Source of the DNA: Gavia stellata
Taxonomy: Eukaryota; Chordata; Aves; Gaviiformes; Gaviidae
Length of the DNA stretch: 64,000 nt
Direction of reading: 5' to 3'
Assembly: GCF_030936135.1 (NCBI RefSeq)
Contig: NC_082617.1
Coordinates: 3,530,001 to 3,594,000 of the forward strand
Part shown: positions 1-14,100 of the stretch, piece by piece
Layout: every line of letters starts with the position of its first letter
Position numbering within the stretch: the stretch's first letter is position 1
Made by a program: the position numbers and the translations under genes
Notes under the pieces: model-generated
Databases searched by the model: none
The model's input: the letters and a program-made list of their open reading frames with translations, nothing else
Told to the model about the DNA's origin: nothing

Positions 1-3000
1 CGGTCCCCGGGCAGGCGAGACGGCTTAGTCACTCATTCTTCCCTGATTAACGATGGGGCCAATTAGGAGGTCTTAAGTAAATGGAAAAGCAAAAGTCGAT
101 TACTTGCAGACATTGAAACAAAAGATTTGCCGTCAAATAGCCAAGGTGACTAAATCTTTCCCAGCCCAGCAAGGCCCTCCAGGGTGCAAAGGGGTGCTGA
201 GGGCCACCGATGCTCCCTGCCCAGTGCCCCTGGCTGCCCCACCAGCCACCACGCTCAGCCCCGGGGAGGTGAGAGGAGGCTGGCAGGCACCCACGGGGGG
301 TCAGGAGGAGGTGGCCGGCAGTGTGGCAAGGAGGTGACACAAGGTGACACTAGATTTGGCAAGACCTGGACCACTCGCGGTGGTACGGCTGGGCTTTGCT
401 TGAGAGCAAAGGATGGAAAGCTCACGCTGATATTGCTGGTGGGTGCCCCGACCCTCCCACACCCTGTGTGGGGCTCACGTGTCCCACATGGGAACCGGCC
501 AAGCCACCCACTGGCTCCTTCACCAGGCTGAACAAAACCTCCCGGCAGCGCTGGGGGCTACCGAGAGCATTCCACCCCCTTCCCCGGGTGTACAACCGAG
601 GCCACCCATGAGCGGCCATCCCTCCATGAGCCACTTCAGCTGCACGCCCAGCCAAGAGCTGGAGAGGTCTGGGGACCCGGCCCCTTGCCAGTGCTCCCCA
701 CCAGCCGTGGCAGGGCGAGGGAGGGATGGGGCTCAGCTGGCTCCCACCCAGCCACCGCCCCATCCTGGGTGCGGGCTCAGACACCCACAGCAATGCGCTT
801 CGGCAAGCTGGCTGCACACGCAGGGACCTCACAGGGCGGTGCTGGGTGTCCCCAGCCACCTACAGACAGCGCTTTCCCACTGCTCCGGGTGCCACCACCC
901 CGGTCCCCGTCACACCGAGCCCCGCACGCTGCAAACGGCACCGTGCAGAGGTGCCGGTCCCCGAGGAGCTGGGGTTGCCGGGCCAGTGCGGGCTCCGGCA
1001 CTTCCCTCTGGTTCCTGGCAAGGCAGGGCAGGGGGAAGCCACCAGCTTTGTGGTCGCAGAGGGGTGCCAACAGCACCCACCAATGCCCGGCTCAGCAGGA
1101 TCCCCAGCGCCAGCACCTCTGATCGCAGACTTCATCTGTTCCTCGGCCTCCGGGTTCCCCTCCTTCCCTCCCCAGCCGTCCCCATGACTAATCCACACGT
1201 GGCGGCTGCAGGAGGAGATAAAGGGGCTCTGCAGTAGCCGGCTTTGCACGGGGAGGACAGAGAAAGGGCTCTGGGCATCCCAGCCACCGGGCAAACCCCC
1301 GAGGCCAGGCTGGACACGGGGCTGGGTGAGATGCTGGGAGCAAGGAGTAGGGACCAGCTATGCCACATCAGTTCCGCACCCCCAGCCACGCTCCAGCCCT
1401 CCCTGCCTGGCTGCCAGGGACCCACAGCCCCCGCCATCACCCACCCAGCCAGCACGGGCACGGCAGGGCAAGCAGCTCCTGTGGGGACACCCTGGCAGAG
1501 GGACGAAACAGGCAACACAGGTTTGCCCTTGTCCCAGATGACGCCCAAGGACCGTGGAGCCCGAGGCTCGTCTGGGTGAAACCGGCCGGGAGAGGCGGCT
1601 CCGGCTCCTGCCCACCCCCCCAACCAGTCGTGCCACTGCAGCCGTCACCGAGCCCAAAGCAGCGCCAGCACAACGGCACGGGCTGGATGGGAAGGTAACA
1701 GCCCCGGAGCAGCCGGTGCCACCGGCGATGCAGGTTGCACCCCCAAAGGCACGTGCAGCCCTCGCATATTGAGAGGTCACGGCCCGGCCAGAGCAGCCCT
1801 GGTCCAGTTTTACTCCCTTTGACCCAGGGCAGGAGGTGGATTTCACCCTCAGAAGGATCCCAAAAGCCTCAGCAAGCTGCCCAAGCTGTCCAGCAGCCTG
1901 GCTGCCTCCTGCCCTTGGAAGCATCTCCAGCACCAGCAGTAGCCCCACACATGCACAGATCAAGGCAGAAGCCAGCTCTTATCCTGACCTCCTGTATGAC
2001 CAGGGCCAGCCCCAGCTCCAGCACCTCTTAGAGTAAAGCCAAGGGGAAAAAATGAGCCATGAGCTCCAGGTCTAGCCCAGAGACCTTATCGCCTGGAGAA
2101 CAGTATGGACAGCTTGACTGTATCCTTCCCTCCAGCTGCCTGTATTTGCTGCCTGCAGTTTGTTTCATCGCGATGGGGAGACCGGGGCTCCAGAAACACC
2201 AGCCTGGCAGCCCCTGGCTTGCAGAGAGCCCTGCCGGCACGAGTGTGTGGCCGGAGCTCATTTTCCTCATTACGCTCGAAATCATGTGAAAATGAGAGTG
2301 ATGCTTTAAATAGCCCAGGCTGTGGCCGGCAGAGTCAGCAGATCTGGCAGCAGGGAGGTCAGATCCTGCACAGGTTTTGCTGCACAGTTTGCTTGGCCAT
2401 CACCCAACAGCAGTGCCCTTCTTGCTCACCGTCCTCTCGCCGCAGCCATGACCTATGGAGGTATCTGCAGGATCAGAGCTGCCGCAGCATCACAGCATGT
2501 CCCAGGTGGGACAGAGCCCGGCAGGGACAGGGACATGGCTCAGCCCAGGTGGCTCCCTGGGGCCGGGGACCAGCTCGGCCTCCCCCAGCACTGGGCTGAG
2601 CTGCATGCAGCCGGGCAGGCTCCACTGGGGATACTTGGCAAAGCTGCTCTTCCGATGAGCATCCCTCCGTACCCCTTCAAAGATACCCATTAAGCTGAGG
2701 TTGGGGATGTCCTTTCCCCTTTCCTGACTTGCCAGGATCTTGGGTGGGCAGAGGGTGCACTGCTCCTCTGCACCCAAAGCAGCCTTCACCCCTCCGCGCC
2801 TACCAATAGCCAGGCCAAGGTCCTGGCAGCCGTGCCTTTGGGGACGCAGAGCTGCCTCCCGCTCCCCGGCTCCCCCCGCGCTGGCCTGGCTGACCCCTGG
2901 GGCATGGCCACCATGCTCGTGGCCACCATGCCCATGGGGACAGGGAGCGTGTCCCCAGGGTGGCATCGTTGCAAGCATGCATGGGCAGGGGGGAGCACCC

Positions 3001-3104
3001 CAGCTGCGCCCCGGGGATGGGGCTCTCCCAAATGCACCCCACAGGGTGGGGTGGGGACAGCAGGCACTGGGTGCTCTGTGGCTGAGCTGCTCATGCCCAA
3101 AGCA

Positions 3105-3386
3105 GCACATGTATCCACAAACCCATCCACAAACATGCACACTCATGCACACACACACGTGCATGCGTGAACATGCAACATACCCATGCACACTGCCATG
3201 CACACCCAGGTGCACACACACGCCCACACACGTACCCATACACACACACAGATGCAGATCCATGCACACACACTCATGAACACGCACACACATGCCCATG
3301 CACACCCATGCATACTCATGCACACACATGCCACGCGCACCCACACGCACCCATGCACACCCATGCACACACACGCACGCACCCCC
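3105..3386. repeat. CA/CATGCACAC-rich microsatellite
   Basis: About 280 bp of imperfect CA-dinucleotide repeat interspersed with ATGCAC and CCATG units. The purine-pyrimidine alternation could favour Z-DNA. Long His/Thr or Val/Cys open frames over it are repeat artefacts. Confidence 0.9.
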
Positions 3387-3711
3387 AGGGAGGCTGGAGG
3401 CCAGAGTCTGACAAATCCGAGCAGGAACAGTCATCTGCAACCTTCCTTCAGCCCACATCCCGTTTTGCAAGCCCACAGCCCCACGTCTCTCGTGCCAGAC
3501 ACACCCTCCAAAGAGTCATCCCTCTGCTGAGAGGGGGTGAGGGGGCCTTTGAAATCCCAACCTTCCCCAGGAGCCCCCCTGGGAGCCCCCCTGGGTTTAT
3601 GTAGCTGAGATGAGTGGGAGCAGGAGCAGCAGCTGGGAGCCGGCTGCCCAAGCCCTTGTGGGATGCCGCAGGGATGCCTCACCAGAGGCAGGGAATTTTC
3701 CCCCTGGTCCA

Positions 3712-3739
3712 GAAAAAAAAAAAGAAAAAAAAAAAAAAA
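3712..3739. repeat. A-tract
   Basis: Nearly uninterrupted run of A with a single G. No SINE or LINE body was recognised upstream of it, so it is called a simple repeat and not a retroposon tail. Confidence 0.7.
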
Positions 3740-5000
3740 CAACGGACAAAAAAGCTCATTGAAGCAGAGCCCCTGGGCTGTGGCCCCCGCACTCGGGACG
3801 AAACCTCGCCTGGCTCATTTTCCCCGGCCCCCGCGGGACAGCCTGACTCAGCGGGGCTGCAGGAAAGCCCCAGCTCCCCCCCGACTCCACGCAGGCGTGC
3901 CTGTGTCCCCTCGCTGTCCCCTCGCTGCCGCCAGCTCAGCAAGGGGATGATGGCATGGGGTTGCGTTTGCAGAGCAACGGAGGAGCAGACACCCGGGGGG
4001 GGCCATGCCATCACGTCCCTTTGCCGGGTGTCCCTACCCCGGTGAAGGTCACTCGGTGCTGTGGTGCTGATGGCTCGTGCCATGGTGGCGATGGCCCGTG
4101 CCATGGTGGCGATGGCCTGTAGGCCATCCCGCTGGCAGGGAACCCATGAGTAGCATGTGCTGGCCCGGCCAGACTTGCCAAGGCTGCCGGGGAAGGAGTT
4201 AATCACTAATTTAGCCAGTAAATGATTAGCGAGCGGGGGCGGGTTGCTGGGGGGAGCGCAGGCTCCCAGCAGCCCCAGAACCGGTAGCACTGACAGGGAC
4301 ATCCACGGGCTGGCACACGGTGCCACCAGCCCGGCCAGCCCACACCCCGGGGAGGCAAGAACGGACAAAAGCCAATTTCCACCCAGATAAAGGCAGCAAA
4401 ACCAAAAGGGCTGCTCCTCGCCCGGCCACCGGCTCCTGGGCATAGGCAGGGGTGCCGGTGCAGGCGGTGGGGCACTGCTCACCAGGACAGCCCTGCGGCA
4501 TCCCCGGCTGTCTCCAGCGTGCCGGGGAGCGGCTGCCTGGCCAGCGGTTCCCATGCCCGGCATCCAAGGCGGGTAGTGGAACCGCCGGCACCCTGCCAGC
4601 CGGCGGGAGAGGAGCCGGGGAGGACGGGCAGCACTGCAGTGCGCATGCTGCCCGGAAAGTCACCCAAGCACCGACTTTCCGACGCCAACCCCCTGCCTCA
4701 GCCCTGCCACTCGTGTCCCATTCCCAGGCTGCTCTGGTTCTTCCCGGAGACCCGGGAGGACAATGAGGGTGGCTCTTCCAGCCAGGGAAACCAGGGACAA
4801 GGCCACCGCAGGGAGGTTGGTGCCACCGGCTGTGCGAAGGGTGCCCGGGTCATGCCGTGCAGCGGAGCTGCTCCAGCAATCCCGCACCGCTGCCTGGTCT
4901 AAATGCGCCTGAGGGGTTTGCTCGCTGCCCCTTGGCTGCCCTCGCGTGCCCCAAATCCTGGCATCACGCAGACAGTGTGTCTGGGCATCCCGCACCGAGG

Positions 5001-5220
5001 GTGCACAGCACGCTGGGGAGGGGGTGCACAGCATGGCAGGAACGGGGTGCACAGCATGGCGAGGACAGGAGGAACCGGTTCAGGGTGCACACATGGATGG
5101 GGTGCACAGCACGCTGGGGATGGGGTGCACAGCATGCCGTGGAAGGGATGCACAGCATGCCACGGATGGGGTACACAACACAGCAGGGAGAAGATGCGCA
5201 GCATGGCAGGGATAGGGTGC
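5001..5220. repeat. 23-bp minisatellite
   Basis: About ten imperfect copies of a unit beginning GTGCACAGCATG. Unit starts at 5,001, 5,024, 5,047, 5,102, 5,125, 5,148, 5,171, 5,194 and 5,217 give a 23-bp period, with a disturbed stretch at 5,058-5,101. It lies inside NIBAN2 intron 1. Confidence 0.9.
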
Positions 5221-8131
5221 CGAGTCGGATCTCAAACCAGCAGCACCCTACGAGCCCTGAGCACCACCCGCAGCTGCTGAGCTGGGAATGGCCCATGGAC
5301 ACAGGCTGTCCCCGCCGGCACGGAGCCCCACTGCTGTGCCACCCGCCCTGCCCACAGGCTCGCCCCGCCGCAGTGATGCACCCGGCTCAGCGCAGGCTCG
5401 TCCCTACGAGATCTTAGGAAAGGCAGTGTGACAGGACACACGATGGCTCTGGGCAGGCTGAGCATCAGCAATGCAGTGACAACCAGCAGAAGGGATGGTG
5501 CAAGAGGTGCTGCTGGCAGCACCGAGAAGAGCCGAGAGCCACTGCATCTCCCTGCAGGGAGCCGGGCAAGCATTCCGCAGCACCCATGGGTGCACCCGAA
5601 GGGTTAAGCCCCAGCCGGCAGTTTAGGGTTTAGGGAATTTGAATCTGAGTTCATTTCCACCCAGAAAACACAAACTCCTTCACATGGGCCTGACTCAGCC
5701 CGGCAGAGCATCCCCTGAGCATCCCCCGGGAGGGGGGTTCCAGCACGGGCTCCCAGGGCAAGACCAGGGCTGGGGGGGGTCGGGCACTGTCTCCCCACCC
5801 AGGGGGGGACACAGTGGCAGAAAAGGGGCTGAAGGAGGGTTTGTTCTTTGTAAAAGCAAAACCCGGGGGCTGACTCGGTAGTGCTTCATGTTTTCCCCTC
5901 TCATACGGACCAAGAGAGACTAAAACAGGGAAAAACAAACTGGGGGGGGGGGAAGCAAAGTCTGGGGGACAGTTTCGCCCTTACCTCCCTGCACCCAAAT
6001 GAGCCCTTCACACAAACCCACCCAAAATCAGCCCGGGGCGTTTCTGCTCCAGGGCGCTATTGGGATTTAGGTTCTTTACAAGGATTTATCTGCTCCAGGT
6101 GCCTGCCCCTGCTCTTTGTACACTCCACTGCCGCCTGCACCCGGGGCACAGCTCAGCACCGGGGGTCCCGGCAGGACAGGGACCACCGCCTGGCTCCAGC
6201 ACTACTCCAAAATCCATCAGGAATATTTTCAGCTACAAATCAGCTCAGAAGCACAGTCCGGGTGGAAAGGGGACGCATCCTGCCACCCCCTCGGCAGCAG
6301 CCTCGTGCGGCTCCGCGGCCGGCAGTGCCGGGGATGAGACGGCGGCCGGCTGCCCTCTGACTCAGGCCATTGAGGGGAAGGGTGGGCAGGACGGGGGCTG
6401 AGCAGCAGGAAGGGATGAGGCAGCGGAGCCTTGGAGGAGAAACCAGATGGGCCCAGGCCTGAACCGGTTCATCCTCTCTCGCCCTGCCTTTGCCGCGCAC
6501 GGCTCTGCCCCCGGATGAGTCAGAAGCGCCCGTAGTGCCAGCTCAGGGCTGGGGCACCCGTCGGGGACACGGCTCTCTGCTTCGCCGCCTGCAAGGTGCA
6601 CCCTTCACCAGCACTCAGCACCCTGCGGCATCCCCCATCCCGACTGCTGGCAGCACCCCGTATCCCCGGGGATGTCCTGGGGATGCTCCCGCGGGGTCTG
6701 TCCCCACCATGGCAGCACTCACCCCGTCTCCCAGCACCGCGCCCAGCCGCGGTGGTTGCACAACGCCGCTCCCCTCCCAGCCCAGAGCAAACAAACCTGC
6801 CGAAGCAGAGCCATGCCCGGCACGGCTGCAGGAGGATCTAAAGCAGACCACGAAATCCACAGGGCCAAAAATGAAGCAGCACATTCAGCAGCGGCTCCTC
6901 AACCTAGGAACAGCCGAAAAACCCTGACGGCACTCTTGACCGCCCTTTGGACACTGCTTCCCAATCCCAACCACAAAGCCGGACTCAGCCCCCTGCATCA
7001 GCCCCACTCCCGCAGCTTGGGGCCACATCCAGCCCAGCAGGCGAGGGATTAGCGTCCGGCTACGTGCTGGCGGGTGTTTTCCCGTGGCGTGGATGCCGGT
7101 CTCCCGCTGCTCCCCGGGAACAAGGCTGCTGCGGGGCTGCGTGCAAGGAATGTGCATGTGAATAACAAACAGCGTTCGGGGCCTTTGAATCTCTCCCGAG
7201 AAGCCGCTCAAGGGCTGGACTGAGCCCAGGCAAGATGTCTGCCCTGAACCTCCCTGCCCAAACAGCTTCTGAGGGATGGGGGCAGGAGGAGATGCCCCCC
7301 TGCCCACCCAGCCCTGCCTGATCCAGGCAAGACCCTCCTGCCCCATCCCTTCCCCTTTGAGCAGCCTTGCCTTCAGGGGTGATGCTCCAAAGCCACGGGG
7401 CGCAGGTGCCCACGCGGGCACCCCAGCTGGGCTAAACTCACCCCCGCCCAAAGTGCCACCTGCCCGGTGGACACAGGGACCAGGTTCAAGCACACCAGAA
7501 GAGGTGATTGCACTTGCAGGACAGTCAGGATACATCCCACAGGCGGGGAGGTGGCTGCAGAGAGATGAAGCAGCTCTGTGGAGCAGCTCAGCTTAAGCTG
7601 GGTACTGTTCCCAAAACCCTGCGCTGAACCAGTACCCACTGCCCTCATCCTGGCTGCAGTCACATCACCCCACATGTCCCTTGCCCCCCAGAGTCCTGCC
7701 AGTCCCTGGCCAGGCTGGAAAAGAGCTGCCAACCCTTTGGTGCTCAACCTATGGCGGGTGCTGCCCCGCAGCAGGGTGGGACCCAGCATCACCCTTCCCC
7801 AGATAAGGGCCTGCTCATCCACCAGCACCGGCCCGGCAGCATTGCATCCGCTCCGGCGTGGCGCAACCCCGACCGCGGCTGAGTCAACGCCGGGGCGCAG
7901 GCAGTGCCGCTGTGGGGTGATGCACCAGCAGCAGAGTCCTTTGGGCACCCACGTGGGGCCCCGCGGCACCTGGGAGCTGTGGGACCAGGGGGGTCCCCAA
8001 GGCAAAGGGGACAGATAAACTTGGGTGTCTCTGGGTCTCTGATGCTCTGGGTGCTGGGGACAGCAGGGGGTCCTTGCTCTGGGATGTCCCAGCAAATGCT
8101 TCTGTGCTCAGCAGGGACCAAGCAGCCGCCC

Positions 8132-8149
8132 CCCCCCCCCCCCCCCCCC
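8132..8149. repeat. C homopolymer
   Basis: Run of about 18 C. The G-rich complement could form quadruplex structure and it is a likely length-error site in assemblies. Confidence 0.8.
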
Positions 8150-11100
8150 GTGCCCAGCCCCAGGGAGAGGAGCTGAACCTGGCACACTTTCCCTCCGCTG
8201 AGCTGGTCGGTGCCAGCGGGAAACCCAATCCAGCACCATGGGAGGAGACCAAACAAAGACTTTTATGTACATCAAAAAAAAAAAAAAACCCAAACCCCAA
8301 ACCTAAAACCCAAGAGGTATTTGAACAAAACAGCCCTGAGCCTGTCCTGGGCTCTGCCACAGGCTGTGCTGCTGGGGGGGGTCCTGTGCCCGGCTCCTCC
8401 GCAAGGCCAGAGCAGGACAGAGGGTCTCCACCTGCCCCACAGTGCCCGTCCCGCACCATGCCCTCCGCGCCTGCTCCCTCCTCCCCATGGAGGGTGATGC
8501 CCCGGCCGGGGGTGGCCACGGGCTCAGCGTCTCCCACGGCCAAGGATGCTCCAGAAGCACCACGGTCCCTGGTGAACCATGGACACCCCGGGCTGATGGG
8601 CACCTGCCCCGTGGGGCTGGCAGCCAGCGCCCGGTGGCATGGAGCATCACCGGTGCCTTCCTTGCTGCGGGAGGGTGGGCAGCAGCCAGCAGAGCAAAGT
8701 GGCTCCTAGGCAGAGGCAAGGCAGGGATGTTCCCAAAGCAGGGATGTTCCCAATGTGGGGATGTTCCTAAGGCAAGGCTTTGTCCTGGTCTCAGCTGATG
8801 CCCTGCATGTGTTGGGATCAGAGGAACAGGCTCAGGATGCTTCCCATGGCTGAGCCACCACTGCTTTGGATGTCTGGGAGCTGGCAGCCCTGCTCTGCTG
8901 CCCCCCGCACAGGCACTGAGGTCACCCCAACTTTGGGGCACATCCCTTCATGCAGAGAAACTCTCCAAGGGGCATCGCACCTAGCGCTGAGCACAGCTGG
9001 CAGAGGGAAGGAGCCAGGACAAGCGTCCTGTGCCCCAGGAGCCACCAACACAGGAGGGGAGGGAGGTCCTGCCCCAGGTCCCCTGCCAGCTCCAGGGCAG
9101 AGCATCCCACCCTGGGGACTCCCATAGCAGAGGTGTCTGAGCCCCCCAGAGCAGTGCTGGGAGCCCAGCTGCAGGCAGGGACAGATCCCTGCCAGGGAAG
9201 GGTAGGAGGGCACAGAGAAGGGCACTGGGCTCTACCAGCCGGAGCCGGGACCTGCGCTCAACGCTGCTGCCCTTTCCCTTTGAAAAGGGGGAAAAGGTGG
9301 AGTTTTACTCCTTCCTCCTCCTCCGGTCCGGGCAGGCTGGGAGGAAGTCTGCTTGCCATGAGCAGCTCAGCTCTGCCTCCTCCTCCCCTCCCGGCCCCCC
9401 GGCATTGGGGTCTCCATGGGGCAGCGGAGCTGGTGCGGGCACATCCAGGCACGGGGCAAGGCTCAGGGGCCAGCCAGGGGCTGGGGAGGGGGCACAGCTG
9501 CTGCTTGGGGACCTCACGGCCGGGCACCTGCTGGGCTCCGGGGGCTGCAGTGCGAGGGTGCAGTGACGCCTTCTGCAAAGCGGGTGGTCGGACCAGACTT
9601 GGGTCCTGCAGGGGCAAAGTGGGTGCTCAGCCTCGTGCTGGAGAGCTGGTGCTCACCTGCCTCCAAACCTCACCCTGGCAAGCTCCCGTGGATAAGCAAC
9701 CCTGGATCCCTCCAGCCCTTCTGCCTGCTGAAAAGCTCCGAGACGCGGAGTCCAGGGTCCTGGCGGTGTGGAAGGCGAGAGCCCTGTGCTGGGAGCAGAC
9801 AGCTTTCCAGCTTCCCCCCATCTCCCCACTCGTTGGGAGCAGGGGCAGGGCAGCTGTAAGAGGGGTGGAAATGGGACGGGTGGATCTGACGCTGCTCCTT
9901 CTCCACGGGCTGGGACCAGGCTCCTGCCCACGAGGCCAGCTGCAGCGTCTGTCCATGGGACCCACCACCCATTGCACCCCCATGGGCCAAGGCTGTCTGC
10001 ACACCTAACCCTGGGCTCTTTTGGTGGCTGTTTTGGTGACTGTCCCCATGCCCATGTGGCACCTCTGCGGTTCCCAGCATGGGGCCGGACCGGCAGCGCC
10101 ATGGCCACGGCAGAGCCATGGGTGGGAGCCAGCACCTTGTTGCAACCTGCTGCAGGGCTCAGGCAGAGGGACGGGAGCCCATCAGTCCCCGGGAGGGTGG
10201 GACAGAGCTGACAGGGGGTGTGCCGAGAGGCGCCGAGCCTCCCTGGGCTCAGAGCCAGCCTCTGCAGTGATTTGGGGACGGGAGGGAGGCAAAGGCTTGG
10301 GAAATCCCAGCTCTTGGCTGTGCTTCCCTTGCTGGGTCCCTGCAATGGGTTTAGGGGTGTCTGATACTGCAGTGAAGAGGGGTCCTGGCCTGCGGGGTGC
10401 TTTTCTCTCCCTGGGCTGACCGGAGGGCCCAAGGAGAGCTCTCAGCTGCGATGCCAGCTCTGCTCCTCCTGCTCCAGCTCTCCTGCTCCCAGGCAGAGCA
10501 GGGATGCCCTCCTTGCGTGCCCCAGCTTGCTCAAGGCAAGGCCTTTGGATAAGCCCTTGCTGGGGGAGGCAGGGAAAGCCCCCGCAGGAGGGAAGGCAGG
10601 CTCTGCCCCAGGGCTAAGCACAGGCAGGGCCAGGAGGGCTCCCACCTCCTGCCCACGTGGGATGGCCACCAGCACAAGAGGCCCCCGCAGCCAACGATGT
10701 CCCCTGCCCCAACACGCTGGCTCCGAGCGAGCCCCGTGCCCCGACACGACGGCTGCAGGTAAGCCCCGGCTTGCCAGAACCAGCCCTTCCCCGCTGGCAG
10801 GGAGCCCTGACATGCCAGGGGAGTTATTTATTTAACGATGAAAGAAGACACACACTTCGTTATGAGAAACCACTCTACATCTCCAGCACATTGCAGCGCC
10901 GATCCCTCAGAGCCTCCCTGCATTGCTCCCCGCCCAGGGCAGGGTGAGGGTTTCAGCCTCGAGACCAACCCCAGAGCCCATCACCAGCAGCCACCGCCTC
11001 CCACGCTGGCTTGAGCTGATCTGTGGCCGAGGCTAGGAAATGAGTGTCGCGCTTAAGGAAGCCACGACAAACCTCTTCCAGCTGCTGGCAACCTCACCCG

Positions 11101-14100
11101 CCGCGGCACACTGCAGCCAGGCGCCTTTCGGTGTTTGCCGGGCACCTCCGGAGGCAACCCCGCAGCCCATCCTCGCGGCACCCAGCCTCCCAGCAGCAGA
11201 AGGATGCTCCTTGGCGGCATCAGGGATACGCAGCCACCGATGCCCGACAAGGCTCGTTGGAGCGGAAAGGCTGTGGGTCCGGCACCAAGGGTGAGGCTCA
11301 GTGTCACCTCTGCCACCGTTGCGTGGGCTGGTGTCTGTAGAAGTCCCACCCCAAATTAACAGCTGGTTTACTCAGCAATTAACGGGCTGGCGACTCCCTG
11401 GAGATGCCAGAACAAGGTGTGAGCTCCCAGGGACCCTCCCTGCGCTGCCACCCACCTCCCCATCCCTCTGGCCACGGAGGCACCCAGCAGCTCGGGACCA
11501 CCAGCCCCGCGGGGCAGAGCCACCCAGCTCCTGCCAGCCCTCACCCCCCTGGAGAAGGGGTCTGTGGGGCTGGGACGCATGAGGAAAGGAGTTATTCCAG
11601 CAGGAGGGAAGAGCTTCATCCAGCCCCTTGCTGAGGGCACCTATTGCCCTGGACAGGAGGGGACACTGCACAAAAACCCAAGGCACCCAGTGACATCTCG
11701 GCTCTCCCAGGAACCCTGGCAGGACACCCCATGCCTGCCACCCTCGCGTGCCCAGGCGATGGTGCCTGTGCTGGGCATCCTTGCACAAGGAGAGGAAGCT
11801 AGTCCCTGCTCCAGCCCGCGGAGCAGGTCGGGAGCAACTCCCAACCCACGTTTAGGAGGAAGAGGAGGAGGAGGGCAGCCGAAGGGTGTTGACAAACAAG
11901 CTGGATGACTCAAGCCAGGACCATCTTGGAAGCAGGGTGGCAGAAGGAAGTGCTTACTGGCTGCCCCATCACCACAGCTCCCCAGGCCATAGAGACCCCG
12001 AAGAAAGGGATGCAGGAGCTGCAGGCAGCACTGCCCAAAAACCACCCCGGCGCAGATCACACCCCCTGAGCTGCCCTGTCGGCCCCAGCGCAGTGGGGCA
12101 TCGCCGGTGCTGGCAGAGATGCTGCCTGCACGCCTGCTCAGGCAGCAGGAGAGCGGTCCAGCCCCACCAGCATCAGCAGTGGGGGGAAAGACCCTGGTCG
12201 TGAGCCACCAACACACAAGTCACGGGCGTGTGGCTCATGACCTCCAGGAGATGTTGGCATCAGCCTCACCGCAGCCACCGCCACGTGGGCTGGGACACAA
12301 CATGGGACCTTTGCAGCACGGCTTTGATGGCAGAGGTCCCGATGCAGGTGGGACCACGCCGTGCATGGAACGGGAAGGCTTTTCGCCACCTCCCTCCTGC
12401 CTTTAACCCACCTGCAGCGCTCACAGCTCTGCTCCCAGCAGGGGGAAAGGATCTGGCCCAGGCTCTCACCATCTCCCCACAGCTCCAGGGCTTGCTGCGT
12501 GCCCAGCCGGCACAGTTCTGCTGGTGTAAGGGGGCTGCAGCCACGGGGAACATTGCCAAGCCCAGAGAGCTCCCATCCCTGTTGCAGTTAGGGGTCACAT
12601 CAGCCTGGGCAGCTCCTCCAAACTCCCCAAAGTTGGGAGGATAACTGAGAAAAGTTGCTTGGAGAGGGAATGGATCCCTCCCCGGGCGCCAGCAGGAGCA
12701 GCGGCAGCGGAGAACAGGCCGAGCTAGGCAGGAAAACCCGGAGTTTTCCCCACCGCGTTGCTTTGCATGCCTGACAGCATGTCGTGCCTTGCCTGTCGGG
12801 TTACGGCCCCTCCCAGCTCTGGGGGCTTTTCACCCAGCCAGGAGCCCGGGCGGAAAGCAGAGAGGTGCTTAGTGAACCCAGTGGGCTCCAGTCTCTCCCA
12901 GGGAGGTGTCCCAGCACAGCTTTGGGGCCACTCTACTCACCCCAAACCTTCAGAGCTGCAGCACAGTACAGGACATGTACCAGCCCAATCTCCACAACCC
13001 TATTTCACAGGAATCCTATTTTCCCCTTGAAAACTCATCTGCAGCCCCCAGTCCCCCCAAGCATGGTCTGAAACCCCTCAGTGTAATAGCTCGGTCTCTG
13101 CCAGGGTGCAACCATCCACCCTGGCCTTGCAAACACCGAATTTCTGGCCCAGCAGAGACAGATTCCTGCATAGGAAACCCAGCCGGGCTTTTCCTTGTTA
13201 TTCTTCCCAGGCTCTTCAGGATTAAGATCACAGGGCTGGGACAGGGAGCGGTCTCTGTACAGAGAACCAGTAAGTTAAAGAGAGATTCGGGATGTGCTTT
13301 GGACCAGAACATGCTGCGGAGAGCAAGACTCGACACCGTGTTGTGCTCAGACCCAAGCCGGCGCAACTTCACGGATCAGCCGCGCTGAGGTTTAACCGTG
13401 CAACACGAAAACCCCACAGCGTGTTGCGAGCTCTCCTTCAAAGCTCGCAAACCTGCTGGCGTCCTGCTGAGCCGCATACCACGTAAGCATTCCTGCCAGG
13501 ACGGCGGGGCCTGGCACGGCGGATGGGCTCCGCCGTACGCCGCGAGACATCGAATCCGTGTGCCGGTACCGTGGCAGCTGTACCATGCTGCTCCATCAGT
13601 GCCGGACCCGCAGCAGCTTTTTCCCCAAACCCTCGGGGAAAAAAAAAAAGGACTTCAGAGCCGCTCCCGGGGCTTTATGGCGGAGATGGAGGGAAGATAC
13701 GGCAGGGCCACCGCCAAACCCCTGGTGCTCCCTGAGCCCTTGAGCTCTCCGCAAGGCGCACAAGGTCCAGCACGAAGCCACACTCCTCCGTGTCACCCGA
13801 CTAGGTGCGGCTTCGCGGGGGGGTTGCTTTACCCGGCAAAGAGGAGGGTTTTTCAGCCTGGGGAGCTGAAACCAAAGCCGGAGCACGAAAGGGCTCAGAG
13901 GTCAGGTCCTGCCTGCTCGGGAGCCCCGGGGAGCGAAGCGCTCGCATCACAAGTGACGCAAGGCGGCTCGGCGGGGGCACAGCACCCCGACGGAGGGGTG
14001 ACCCCACTTACAGGGGTCAAGCAAGTCACTGCAGGCGCCAATTAGCAGCCCTGCCCGCCCGCCGCCACCCTCCCAGCCATCGCTTCGCACAAAACCGTGC

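Noticed and set aside
3143..3604. His/Thr- and Val/Cys-rich small frames
   Set aside because: Products of the CA-rich microsatellite.
5624..5637. TTTAGGGTTTAGGG, telomere-like
   Set aside because: Only two units and not the vertebrate TTAGGG repeat; chance.
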